Shown in pieces: positions 30,547 through 40,192 of a DNA stretch of 64,000 bases; position 1 is the stretch's first letter, and each line of letters opens with the position of its first letter. A model generated the notes under the pieces. That model was not told the DNA's origin. It did not search any database and was given only the letters and a program-made list of their open reading frames with translations. Source of the stretch: Bifidobacterium cuniculi (GTDB lineage: Bacteria; Actinomycetota; Actinomycetes; Actinomycetales; Bifidobacteriaceae); NCBI RefSeq assembly GCF_000741575.1, contig NZ_JGYV01000008.1, forward strand, positions 23,196-87,195, given 5' to 3'. Made by a program: the position numbers and the translations under genes.

Positions 30547-31550
30547 CGGACCAACCTCCTTGACTGCGCCAGCCAGGCGCCCGCCTCCCAGGCCAGCACT
30601 GCCAGCAGAAGCATGGTCAGCGGCCAGGTCACGGGTGCCAGATGCGTGCGTTCCTTGACGGACTGTGTCTGGGTCCAGCGCTTGGCTTCGCCTTCGATGC
30701 TGCGGTCGGCGACCGTCATGCCATCGGCGGTGAGGATGGAACTGCCGCCCAGTTCGTCCGCGATGGCCTTGACCTGCTCCGCATCCATGACGGATACGCC
30801 CGGCTGGCCCGTGTCCGGGTCGAGCACCCACTGGTCGGAACCGGCCGACTTGGGCACCTTGCCGCCCTGGGTGCTGCCCACGCCGATGACGCAGGAATCC
30901 TTGACGAAGGGACGCAGCGCGGAGAAGGTGCGCCGCAGGTGGGGCACCGTCTGCTCGCCGTCCGTGATGACGTACAGGATCACCGTGTCATCGGGCCGTG
31001 ATTCATGGAGGTGCTCGAGGGTGCGCTGCAAGGCGTCGAGCGCGGAATCCATCAACGACCCCGACACCACCGAGGCGGGCTCCGTCTCCAGGGCGTCGGC
31101 CCAGTTGTCAATGGCCTGCGCATCCGGCGTCAACGGGACGTCCAACGTGCCCTGCGCGCCGAAGCTGATGCCGGCATAGCTGGAGTTCGGGTAGGCCTTG
31201 ACGATGTCGTCGATGGCAAGACGGGCCGCCTCCAGTCGGCTGATCCCCTCCTGGTCGCCGTAGGTCGCATCGGCCACGTCCATCGACTTGGTGACATCCG
31301 TGGCGATGACGACGTCGGTCGCGCTCACCGCACGTGTCGTGGTGGTCGTGGCGATGCAGGGAGTCAGGGCCATGAGCGCCACCAATACGCATGCCGCGCA
31401 TCGGCGTATGCACATGCCCGGTGTCTCGTCGCTTGCACCACGGCGTACTGCGTGCAGCCATATGACGGCCACGGCAGCAACCGCCATGGTCGCGGCGATG
31501 ACGGATCCGGCAACCCACCCCAAGGCGGGGGCGAAGGTGAACGAGCTCAT
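30543..31550 (-). CDS. VWA-domain membrane protein (BatA/BatB-like)
   Basis: This 335-residue protein has two N-terminal membrane helices (about residues 10-30 and 48-68), a von Willebrand factor A domain and a C-terminal helix (PLTMLLLAVLAWEAGAWLA). The metal-ion-dependent adhesion site is DVVIATDVTKSM, a D-x-T-x-S variant of D-x-S-x-S. VISDGEQ-like VITDGEQTVPHL comes later. Together with MoxR and DUF58 it resembles Bat aerotolerance modules. It overlaps both neighbours by 4 nt. I start at MSSFTFAP (31550). An upstream open frame exists. Confidence 0.82.
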   Translation of the reverse strand: MSSFTFAPALGWVAGSVIAATMAVAAVAVIWLHAVRRGASDETPGMCIRRCAACVLVALMALTPCIATTTTTRAVSATDVVIATDVTKSMDVADATYGDQEGISRLEAARLAIDDIVKAYPNSSYAGISFGAQGTLDVPLTPDAQAIDNWADALETEPASVVSGSLMDSALDALQRTLEHLHESRPDDTVILYVITDGEQTVPHLRRTFSALRPFVKDSCVIGVGSTQGGKVPKSAGSDQWVLDPDTGQPGVSVMDAEQVKAIADELGGSSILTADGMTVADRSIEGEAKRWTQTQSVKERTHLAPVTWPLTMLLLAVLAWEAGAWLAQSRRLVR

Positions 31551-32596
31551 CTGCGTATCCTCCATCCGCATGCCAGTGCCGCCAGCAGCAGCACGGCCAC
31601 TGCCAGGGTCCACCAGCCCGGTGCGTCCACCCAGTCCGCCTGCTGCGTGTCCTGGATCCGTGTCTGGCGTTCGTCGATGGAGCGCACCAGGTCCTGCACG
31701 GACGTACCGTCCGACTGCAGGAGGAAGATGCCGCCATGCTCTTCGATCAACGTGCGCATCTGCACGGTGGCCTCATCCGATTCACCCTGGACCGGACCGG
31801 AATACAGGCCGTCCACGGTGATGCCCGCCTGGCTGGTCAGGTCCAGGGCCTCCTGCAGGGAGTAGGTGGGCTTGCCCGAGACCACGTTGTCGGTCGCCAG
31901 CACGATCGACGCTTCACGATGGCTGTCCGTCGCGGCCTTGCCGTAGGTCACGCCAGGCAGCATGGCCGCACAGCTGACCAGGCCATCGCCGATCAGGCTC
32001 GTCTCGTTCCTGCGGTTCTGCGTGCCCGCCAGGAAGTCGGAGATGTCCTGGTACTGCCGGTCGGTCAGCTGGTCGATGTCATCCTGGCTCTGCACGCCCG
32101 CGAGTATCTCGTCCGCCTTCCTGAGCTGCTCGGCGACCAGGTCGTAGTCGTCCGTCAGCGGGAAGACCGTGCGCGAAGTGGAGTTGAAGATGCTCATGCC
32201 GATGCGCTCACCCTGGAAATGGCTCACCAGGGAGCGGTACGCCTCGATCACCTGCCGATCGTAGGGGAGTGCCGAACCGGAGACGTCGAGGCACAGGATG
32301 ATGTCGCGGGTGGAGCTGCGCTCGCTGGCGGCATCCACCTGCGCGGGACGCGCCATGAGCGCCACGGCCGTCGCCAAGGCGCCGGCCAGGCACGCCGCCA
32401 TGATCCGCGAGACGGTCTTCCATCGGCGCAGGAGTGCGGCGGCCTCGGGGGTGCGCAGATCCTCCCCGAGGTCGTAGACGGTGGCGGCGACCTCCTCGCG
32501 GTGTGTCCGCATGCCCAGCCAATAGGCGAATACGGCCACCGCAGCCACTGCCACCAAGGCGACGGGGGCCGCCCAGGGCCATTGCCAGTGCAGCAT
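31547..32596 (-). CDS. VWA-domain membrane protein (BatA-like)
   Basis: This 349-residue protein has an N-terminal membrane helix (APVALVAVAAVAVFAYWLG), a second helix near residue 70, a VWA domain with a canonical MIDAS D-V-S-G-S in DIILCLDVSGSALPYDR, and a C-terminal helix (WTLAVAVLLLAALACGW) facing Arg residues. The two VWA genes are paralogous in layout and overlap by 4 nt. VWA/MoxR pairs are thought to assemble or mature protein complexes. No client is identifiable here. Confidence 0.83.
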   Translation of the reverse strand: MLHWQWPWAAPVALVAVAAVAVFAYWLGMRTHREEVAATVYDLGEDLRTPEAAALLRRWKTVSRIMAACLAGALATAVALMARPAQVDAASERSSTRDIILCLDVSGSALPYDRQVIEAYRSLVSHFQGERIGMSIFNSTSRTVFPLTDDYDLVAEQLRKADEILAGVQSQDDIDQLTDRQYQDISDFLAGTQNRRNETSLIGDGLVSCAAMLPGVTYGKAATDSHREASIVLATDNVVSGKPTYSLQEALDLTSQAGITVDGLYSGPVQGESDEATVQMRTLIEEHGGIFLLQSDGTSVQDLVRSIDERQTRIQDTQQADWVDAPGWWTLAVAVLLLAALACGWRIRR

Positions 32597-33099
32597 TACC
32601 TCCACCTTTCCACGAGGTCGGCCACCCATCCGGCTGCCGTGCGCACGTTCGCCTGTCGTTGGCCGGGGTCCGCGAATTCGGGCGGGTACAAGGCGCTGAT
32701 GGTCAGGCGGAGTGCATCCCAGTTACCGCCGCCATCCCCACGGGGTGCGCGTTCCAGGTCCGACAGGGTGTGGGTCGTCAGGGTCCGGCCGGACCGCTCC
32801 GAGGCGAACCGACGGGCGATGGCTGCCAGCTGGGCGTATGCCTCGTCCTCGCCGATGGAACCTGACTCGTAGGACGACACCACGTCCTGGATGCGTTGCA
32901 GCCATGCCTGTTGGCTGCTCGCAGGGGCATGGGCTCCATGGGGCCTGGCGCGGCGTCGTTTCGGCCGTGACAGCCATACGGTGGCAGCCGCAAGGGCCGC
33001 TGCGGCGAGGAGGGCCACCGCCACTACGGTCCACAGCATGGACATGCCAGTGAAATCGCCTGCCATGTGCGGCACGTCGAGATCCAGCGCCTTGTTCAC
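32596..33099 (-). CDS. Small membrane-anchored protein of the MoxR operon (DUF4381-like)
   Basis: This 167-residue protein has a single N-terminal helix (MLWTVVAVALLAAAALAAA) then basic RPKRRRARP and a helical cytosolic part. Position between DUF58 and the VWA genes fits the DUF4381/BatC-type slot, but this is by context only. The GTG at 33099 is the likely start: GGGAGG lies upstream and the codon overlaps the DUF58 stop. A longer frame upstream has no support. The stop overlaps the next ATG by 1 nt. Confidence 0.68.
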   Translation of the reverse strand: MNKALDLDVPHMAGDFTGMSMLWTVVAVALLAAAALAAATVWLSRPKRRRARPHGAHAPASSQQAWLQRIQDVVSSYESGSIGEDEAYAQLAAIARRFASERSGRTLTTHTLSDLERAPRGDGGGNWDALRLTISALYPPEFADPGQRQANVRTAAGWVADLVERWR

Positions 33100-34058
33100 C
33101 GTGCACCTCCCACAGTGGCCGGGACCCTGGGCATCATGGCGCCCATGCCGGCACGACGGGCCGACAGGAGCTTCATGAATTCGTGGAATGCCGCCTCGCT
33201 GGAACCGGCATGGATGAAATATGCGCCACAGCGGGCCAGGTCCTGGCGCAGGGCCGAGGCGACATAGGCGCGATGGGTGGCCAGCTCGTGGGCGGCCGTT
33301 GCATTGACGAGGAAGGCCGGCAGCTGCCTCCTGCTCCTGCCGTCGATGACCGGCACGCGGCCATGGCCCTCGATGGGACGCTCGGCGAAGGGATTGACCG
33401 ACCGTACGTCGATGAGTACGAATGGATGTGTCCTGGCGATGCGTCGGATGGTGGGCACGTGGTCCTCGTCCAGGGTCTGCTCGCAGGTGGCCAGCACCAC
33501 TAGGGCATGCCGGTCCCGCAGATGCAGTGCATGGTCGAGCAGTGCGGCGAGGTTGCCGCCCTGGTCCCAAGGGCGTTCCAGTGAACGGTCGAGCGTGCGC
33601 TCGAACTCCGCGAAACCGCCGTGGAAGGGGACTCGGGTGATGCGGTCGGCATCCCCCACGGACAGGGACACGTCGTCGCTGTGGCGCAGGCCGAGCATGG
33701 CGAACATGCACAGGGCGTTCGCGGCCACGTCCAGGGCCCGTTCTCCCGAGGAACAGGTGGACTGCATGTGCTCGCCGCCGTCCATCAGCAGGTAGACGGT
33801 GCTGTTCGAGCGCCGTTCGCGCTGCACCACCATGGGGCGTCCGGAGCGGGCACTGATCTTCCAGTCGATGCTGCGTGCCTCGTCACTGGCGGCATAGGCG
33901 CGGATGTCGATGAGGTCGTCGGTGCCCCCGCGGCGTGCGGACCGGTGCTCGCCCTCCACGATGCCCAGGGCACGGCGCACCGCAGGCAGCGACAGGGATG
34001 TGCCGAGCGACTCGATCCTGCGCCGGACGGGATTGGATCCGCTCAGGGGAGGCATCAT
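33096..34058 (-). CDS. DUF58 domain protein
   Basis: This 320-residue protein has the DUF58 signature DLIDIRAYAASDEARSIDWK (about residues 47-66, usual form R-x-Y-x-x-x-D-x-x-R-x-I-D-W), followed by RPMVVQRERRSNSTVYLLMD with a VWA-like fold and late ALVVLATC. DUF58 proteins accompany MoxR ATPases and VWA proteins. It overlaps the moxR stop (ATGA). A long open frame upstream on this strand lies antisense to moxR and ung and was not used. Confidence 0.86.
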   Translation of the reverse strand: MMPPLSGSNPVRRRIESLGTSLSLPAVRRALGIVEGEHRSARRGGTDDLIDIRAYAASDEARSIDWKISARSGRPMVVQRERRSNSTVYLLMDGGEHMQSTCSSGERALDVAANALCMFAMLGLRHSDDVSLSVGDADRITRVPFHGGFAEFERTLDRSLERPWDQGGNLAALLDHALHLRDRHALVVLATCEQTLDEDHVPTIRRIARTHPFVLIDVRSVNPFAERPIEGHGRVPVIDGRSRRQLPAFLVNATAAHELATHRAYVASALRQDLARCGAYFIHAGSSEAAFHEFMKLLSARRAGMGAMMPRVPATVGGAR

Positions 34059-35140
34059 GGAACGGGAACCGCCTTGACGATGGAATCCACCACCTGGTCG
34101 GTGGTGACGCCGTCCGCGAGTGCCTCGAAGGTGAGCAGGATGCGGTGGCGGAACACTTCGGGCACGAAACGCTTGATGTCCTCGGGTATCACGTAGTCGC
34201 GGCCGGACATCAGCGCATTGGCCTGCCCGACGCGCACCAGTGCGATGGAGGCTCGGGGGCTGGCGCCCAGGCGCACCAGCTGGGCCAGGCCCTGCACGGG
34301 CTTGGGGCCGCCTCCGCGGGAGGTGTCGGACAGTTCGACGGCGTATTTCATGATGGCGTCGGAGACATGCACGCGGCGTGTGGCACTGCGCAGGAAGTCG
34401 GCGTCCTGCAGGGAGAGCACGTCGTTGCCCAGGCTGGCGGGGTTGAGCGTGTCGGAGCCGCGGGTGGTGAGCATGGCCAGCATGGTCCGTTCCTGCTCCG
34501 GGGTGGGATAGGTCATGACCGCCTTCATCATGAAGCGGTCCATCTGGGCCTCGGGGAGGTTGAAGGTGCCTTCCTCCTCGATGGGGTTCTGGGTGGCGAT
34601 CACCATGAAGGGCCTGGGCAGTTCGATGCGCTGGCCGCCGATGGTGGTCGCGTTCTCCGCCATGGCTTCGAGCATGGCCGACTGGGTCTTGGCGTTGGAG
34701 CGGTTGATCTCGTCCAGCAGGACGAAGTTGGCGTGGATGGGGCCGATCTGGGTGGTGAACCGCTGGGTGGAGAAGTCGAAGACCTGTGTGCCCACCAGGT
34801 CGGAGGGCATGAGGTCGGGGGTGCATTGCACGCGTCGGAAGCTTCCCGAGACCGAGGTCGCCAGGGTCTGCGCCGCCGTCGTCTTCGCCAGGCCGGGCAC
34901 CGATTCGATGAGGATGTGGCCGCCGGCGAGCAGGGTGGCGATGAGGGACTCGCGCAGGTTGTCCTGGCCGACCACTGCCTTGGCGAAACGGGTGCGGATT
35001 CGGCCGGTGAGCTGGCGTGCCAGTTCGGTATCCTGCGCGGTGAGCGCACCGGCCGGTGGGGTCGTGACCGTGGCCGGCGCCGGTGCCGGCACCGGCGTTG
35101 CCGGGACAGGCTGCTTGGAGAACAAGGACATGACGTGCAT
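34055..35140 (-). CDS. moxR: MoxR-family AAA+ ATPase
   Basis: This 361-residue AAA+ protein carries Walker A in the MoxR form ESVPGLAKTTAAQTL (about residue 80), Walker B VLLDEINRSNAKTQSAMLEA (about residue 141) and sensor 1 VIATQNPIEEEGTF. The first 30 residues form a Pro/Ala/Thr linker. It is the first gene of a six-gene operon on the reverse strand and is likely to energise assembly or remodelling with the two VWA proteins. The start could be codon 1 or 4 (35140 or 35131). AGGGAAG precedes the first. Confidence 0.9.
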   Translation of the reverse strand: MHVMSLFSKQPVPATPVPAPAPATVTTPPAGALTAQDTELARQLTGRIRTRFAKAVVGQDNLRESLIATLLAGGHILIESVPGLAKTTAAQTLATSVSGSFRRVQCTPDLMPSDLVGTQVFDFSTQRFTTQIGPIHANFVLLDEINRSNAKTQSAMLEAMAENATTIGGQRIELPRPFMVIATQNPIEEEGTFNLPEAQMDRFMMKAVMTYPTPEQERTMLAMLTTRGSDTLNPASLGNDVLSLQDADFLRSATRRVHVSDAIMKYAVELSDTSRGGGPKPVQGLAQLVRLGASPRASIALVRVGQANALMSGRDYVIPEDIKRFVPEVFRHRILLTFEALADGVTTDQVVDSIVKAVPVP

Positions 35141-35206
35141 TCTTCCCTTCGGTGGATGGTGACAGGCACATTGTACTGACAGTGCGTGGATGTTCGCTGG
35201 GCGCGG

Positions 35207-35911
35207 TTACAGACTCCAGTCGATGGGCCGGGCGCCCATGCGTTCGAGGTCTTCGTTGGCACGGGAGAAGGGCCTGGAGCCGAAGAACCCCCGGGAAGCC
35301 GACAGCGGGCTGGGATGTGGTGAGGCGATGATGGCTGCATGCGGCATGAGCGGTGCGAGCTGCTGTGCCTTGCGTCCCCAGAGGATCGCGACCAGTGGCA
35401 CCGGCCTGCCTTCCTGGCCCACGCGGGCATCCAGGGCGCGGATGGCCTGGTCGGTGATGGCCTCCCATCCCTTGCCTTCGTGGCTGTTGGGCTTGCCGGC
35501 CTCCACGGTCAGGCACCGGTTGAGCAGCATGACCCCCTGATGCGTCCAGGGGGTGAGGTCGCCGGTGCGGGGCGGCGGGACATGCAGGTCGTCCTGCAGC
35601 TCACGGTAGATGTTGACCAGGCTCTTGGGCAGTGGCGTGACGCCGGGGGCGACCGCGAAGCTCAGGCCGATGGGGTGGCCGGGCGTAGGGTAGGGGTCCT
35701 GGCCCACGATCAGCACGTGGATGCTCTCGAAGGGGATGCTGAAGGCGCGCAGGATGCGCTCGTAGGAGGGCAGCACGGTCACGCCGTGCGCCTGTTGGTC
35801 ACGGACCCATGCCATCAGCTCGTTGATGCGGTCGGCTACCGGGGCAAGGGCCTTGGCCCAGCCCGGGTCGATGCGGGACATGACGTCGTCCGTCGGTTCC
35901 TGTTGTGTCAT
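35207..35911 (-). CDS. ung: Uracil-DNA glycosylase (family 1)
   Basis: This 234-residue base-excision enzyme removes uracil from DNA. The water-activating motif is [17 protein letters not shown] (about residue 71, catalytic Asp), in the actinobacterial form. A second motif, [18 protein letters not shown] (about residues 200-217), holds the DNA-intercalation loop and the active-site His. The ATG at 35911 was chosen over an upstream codon. A TATACT box lies only 7 nt before it, implying a leaderless transcript. Confidence 0.93.
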   Translation of the reverse strand: MTQQEPTDDVMSRIDPGWAKALAPVADRINELMAWVRDQQAHGVTVLPSYERILRAFSIPFESIHVLIVGQDPYPTPGHPIGLSFAVAPGVTPLPKSLVNIYRELQDDLHVPPPRTGDLTPWTHQGVMLLNRCLTVEAGKPNSHEGKGWEAITDQAIRALDARVGQEGRPVPLVAILWGRKAQQLAPLMPHAAIIASPHPSPLSASRGFFGSRPFSRANEDLERMGARPIDWSL

Positions 35912-35918
35912 GGTAGAC

Positions 35919-35924
35919 AGTATA
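35919..35924 (-). promoter_or_regulatory. -10 box of ung (leaderless)
   Basis: TATACT on the reverse strand ends 7 nt before the ung ATG, so initiation is expected at or next to the start codon. The -35 region is weak. Confidence 0.5.
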
Positions 35925-36010
35925 AACACGCACATCTTGGCATATGCTTGGTATAGTGTTCACGAAGCAGTATGCATGCATGGACAACGAGTGAGATGGA
36001 AGGACGCGCA

Positions 36011-36670
36011 ATGGCCCAGAAAGACAGCCGTGGCTATGAGTCGTACCCGAAGGACGCGTTCGACAATCCGCCGGACGGTCCTGTCGGGGTGCACCGCGGA
36101 CGCCGTTCCGCGCTGGTGCGCATCGCGCCGTTCGGTGTGGTGCTGGTCCTGGCCGTGTTGGCAGGCGTCCTGTTCTGGAGCATCTTCTCCGGACAGGCTG
36201 CCAATATCTTCCGCTCGGCCCGCCAGGCCGAGCAGCAGACGACGACCCAGGCATCCACCACCTCGGCCTCCTCGTCCGTACAGACCGAATCCCCCAGCGA
36301 AAGCACCACCGAATCCGCGTCCGCCAGCGCCAGCGAATCGCCGAGCGAGACGGCATCCCCGTCACAGGAGCCCGAGGAATCGCCTACGGCGGACCTGGCC
36401 GACCAGGTCGTCGTGGCCAACGGCACGGGCGTGGCCAACTATGCAGGTGCGAAGGCGGACGAGCTGCGCAATGCCGGTTTCACCGACGTCACCGCCACGA
36501 ACCTCGCGGACCTGGGTCTGGCCGCTCCGGGCCAGACCGTGGTGTGGTACCAATCCGAGGACCAGCTGGCCACCGCACAGGAAGTCGCCAATTCGCTCGG
36601 GCTGGATGGCGTGGCGGTGGAGCTCAATCCCGCCATTGGCGCACCTGTCGTCGCGGTGCTCATGGGCTGA
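36011..36670 (+). CDS. Membrane-anchored LytR_C domain protein
   Basis: This 219-residue protein has a cytosolic N-terminus, one membrane helix (IAPFGVVLVLAVLAGVLFW, about residues 39-57), a long Ser/Thr/Glu/Ala linker (residues about 75-130) and a C-terminal LytR_C domain starting VVVANGTGVANYAGAKADEL (about residue 137). LytR_C modules occur in cell-wall polymer ligases and regulators. This copy has no LCP catalytic domain. The start at 36011 follows GGAAGG. A TATAGT box lies at 35952-35957. Confidence 0.85.
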   Translation: MAQKDSRGYESYPKDAFDNPPDGPVGVHRGRRSALVRIAPFGVVLVLAVLAGVLFWSIFSGQAANIFRSARQAEQQTTTQASTTSASSSVQTESPSESTTESASASASESPSETASPSQEPEESPTADLADQVVVANGTGVANYAGAKADELRNAGFTDVTATNLADLGLAAPGQTVVWYQSEDQLATAQEVANSLGLDGVAVELNPAIGAPVVAVLMG

Positions 36671-36688
36671 ACGGCTATGCGCCGACCT

Positions 36689-36728
36689 GCGGGGGCCGGC
36701 CATCGGACATCCGATGGCCGGCCCCCGC
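36689..36728 (+). terminator. Hairpin terminator after the LytR_C gene
   Basis: A perfect 18-bp stem (36689-36706 with 36711-36728), 4-nt loop, then TTCATG. There is almost no U-tract. Confidence 0.8.
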
Positions 36729-36889
36729 TTCATGCCCGTCTCACAGGTTGGAGTCCGCCCGTGCCGTGGTTGCGCGGGAGGCTCGACTGCCCTTCGAGGC
36801 TTGCAGGCCAGCATCCGAGGTCGTGGAGAGGGAGGACCGGGAGCGTGCGCATGCTGCCTGGAATCGGTCGAGCGGAGAGATGCAGGTCT

Positions 36890-37096
36890 ATGGCACAAGG
36901 AACCGTGAAATTCTTCAGCGATGCCCGTGGATACGGGTTCATTGTCCCCGAAGGGGGAGGGGAGGACGTGTTCGTCCACTATTCGGTGATCCGGGGCGAC
37001 GGCTTCCGCAGTCTCAGCAAGGGGGAACCGGTGGAATTCAGCGTTGAGCAAACCCCCAAGGGCCTCCAGGCGACGGAGGTGGTCGCGCTGGGCTGA
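36890..37096 (+). CDS. Cold-shock protein (CspA family)
   Basis: This 68-residue single cold-shock domain carries RNP1 as ARGYGFIV (K/R-G-Y/F-G-F-I) and RNP2 as DVFVHYSVI. It is a nucleic-acid chaperone that melts RNA secondary structure. The ATG at 36890 is the only start giving a standard Csp (MAQGTVKFF). About 160 nt separate it from the preceding terminator, room for the long structured leader common in csp genes. It is the neighbour of groEL. Confidence 0.92.
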   Translation: MAQGTVKFFSDARGYGFIVPEGGGEDVFVHYSVIRGDGFRSLSKGEPVEFSVEQTPKGLQATEVVALG

Positions 37097-37177
37097 CGTG
37101 TGCGGCCCATGCCAGTGGGTCCCGCCGGTCTCCCCGATGCACGGGGATGCCGGTGCGACATCCCCGACATGGGGATG

Positions 37178-37204
37178 TTGGCACTCGACCACCGAGAGTG
37201 CTAA
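37178..37204. promoter_or_regulatory. CIRCE operator of groEL (HrcA site)
   Basis: TTGGCACTC (37178-37186), a 9-nt spacer and GAGTGCTAA (37196-37204) match the CIRCE consensus with one mismatch in the left arm. It lies about 120 nt before groEL and overlaps a plausible promoter (TTGGCA 37178-37183, TAATCT 37202-37207). It also abuts an 8-bp hairpin (37158-37165 with 37171-37178), perhaps the terminator of the cold-shock gene. Confidence 0.9.
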
Positions 37205-37216
37205 TCTCCCTGATAG

Positions 37217-38938
<1,722 letters not shown>

Positions 38939-38974
38939 TCGACCCGGGCCCTCTTGGGGCCGGCCGATTGCCTT

Positions 38975-39015
38975 GCAGGACTGCCGTCCGCTCGCCGAGC
39001 GGACGGCAGTCCTGC
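38975..39015. terminator. Bidirectional hairpin terminator of groEL and the WXG100 gene
   Basis: A perfect 19-bp stem (38975-38993 with 38997-39015) with a 3-nt loop, followed by TTTCA. It stands between convergent genes. Confidence 0.8.
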
Positions 39016-39026
39016 TTTCAGGCACG

Positions 39027-39320
39027 TCATCCTGCGCTGAACAGCCTGGTGGCCATGGTCTCTGCGTCGGCGTACACCGAGGAGGCCTGGGTGAGGGCCT
39101 GCTGGATGGACTGCAGGGACTGCTCCATCTGTAGTTGCGACGCCCGCCATTGCGAGGCCAGGGACGCAAATTGCGTGGCTGCGCTGCCGTGCCAGGCATC
39201 CTGGAGGGCGTTGAGGTTGGCGTACATGCCATCCACCGCCTGGCGGATGGCGTTGATGGAGGAACACACGGCGGCGCCGGACGCCTGGATGCGTTCCGAA
39301 TCGACTTGGTACTGCGGCAT
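39027..39320 (-). CDS. WXG100-family protein
   Basis: This 97-residue protein has two long helices joined by the turn QDAWHGSAATQF (W-x-G, about residues 41-45), the classic WXG100/EsxA shape, with the first helix starting from MPQYQVDSERIQASGAAV. These are small type VII secretion substrates. No FtsK/SpoIIIE-type EssC or other secretion component is in the window. AAAGGA lies before the ATG at 39320. An upstream open frame was rejected. The gene is a solitary unit between groEL and a TPM-type gene. Confidence 0.85.
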   Translation of the reverse strand: MPQYQVDSERIQASGAAVCSSINAIRQAVDGMYANLNALQDAWHGSAATQFASLASQWRASQLQMEQSLQSIQQALTQASSVYADAETMATRLFSAG

Positions 39321-39393
39321 GGGTTGTCCTTTCGGTTGTGTCGTATGCTGAATGCCGTGCGCCACGGCTGGGGCGCCCGGTAAGGTGGAGGAT

Positions 39394-40137
39394 ATGACAT
39401 CACGAATGGGCATGGAAGTCAGCGGGGCCGATGTGGTCGGACGGTCCCCCTATCCACATCGCCGCTTTGCCGTCGGCGCAATGGCATGGCATTGCATCCT
39501 CGCCGTCCTTCTGGCGCTCGGCATGGCCGTCGCAGGCTGCATGCCGGCGACGGCATGGGCCGAGGGCGACGGCCAGGCGTCCGACGATGCGCAGTCCTCG
39601 TCGGGGACATACATCGTGGACACCCAGAACCTGTTGGGCGACGACTTCACCAAGGTCTCGGACACCATCGCGCAGACGAAGGAGGAGACGGGCGTCCTGG
39701 TGCGACTGACCTACCTCTCCTCGCTGAACACCACCGAGACGCCGGCGCAGTGGGCGCAGTCGACCATGAAGTCGCTCGACCCGGCGCCCAACACGGTGAT
39801 GCTGGTCGTCGCCACCGATGACGCCAACCTGGCCGTCGTCGTCTCGCCGGATTCCGACGAATGGCTGCACAAGCAGTCCACCGTGGATGCCCTGTCCGAG
39901 GCCGCGTACGCCCCGTTGGCCGTCAGCGGCAACGAGACGCCGGACTGGGCGGCCTCGGCGCTCGACATGATGGCCGCCATCCGCAACGCCAAGGCCACGT
40001 CCACGTCCAGTACCGCCTCCTCCGTGGGCATCATCATCCTGGCCGCCGTGGCGGTCCTGCTCATCGCGGTCGCCATCGGGTTCTTCGTGCATCGCAAGCA
40101 TCGCGGCCGCCATGCGCATCAGGGCCGGTCCTCCTGA
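39394..40137 (+). CDS. Membrane-anchored TPM-domain protein (YgcG/TLP18.3-like)
   Basis: This protein of about 247 residues has an N-terminal hydrophobic stretch (LAVLLALGMAVAGCMPATAWAEG, about residues 38-58, signal-type), then YIVDTQNLLGDDFTKVSDTI and VMLVVATDDANLAVVVSPDSD, typical of the TPM fold (N-terminal Asp/Leu, central hydrophobic strand). The C-terminal helix (SSVGIIILAAVAVLLIAVAIGFFV) is followed by a basic tail. The ATG at 39394 follows GGTGGAGG. The function of bacterial TPM proteins of this kind is unknown (envelope quality control has been suggested for some). Confidence 0.75.
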   Translation: MTSRMGMEVSGADVVGRSPYPHRRFAVGAMAWHCILAVLLALGMAVAGCMPATAWAEGDGQASDDAQSSSGTYIVDTQNLLGDDFTKVSDTIAQTKEETGVLVRLTYLSSLNTTETPAQWAQSTMKSLDPAPNTVMLVVATDDANLAVVVSPDSDEWLHKQSTVDALSEAAYAPLAVSGNETPDWAASALDMMAAIRNAKATSTSSTASSVGIIILAAVAVLLIAVAIGFFVHRKHRGRHAHQGRSS

Positions 40138-40150
40138 ACCGACCCCTCCC

Positions 40151-40192
40151 TTTAAGAAGACTCTCAGGAAACATTCAGCGAAAGTGACGAAG
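40151..40192 (+). promoter_or_regulatory. Direct-repeat site upstream of the response-regulator gene
   Basis: TCAGGAAAC starting at 40164 and TCAGCGAAA starting at 40175 form a direct repeat with an 11-nt period, one helical turn, as expected for dimers of PhoP/OmpR-type regulators. Confidence 0.4.
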
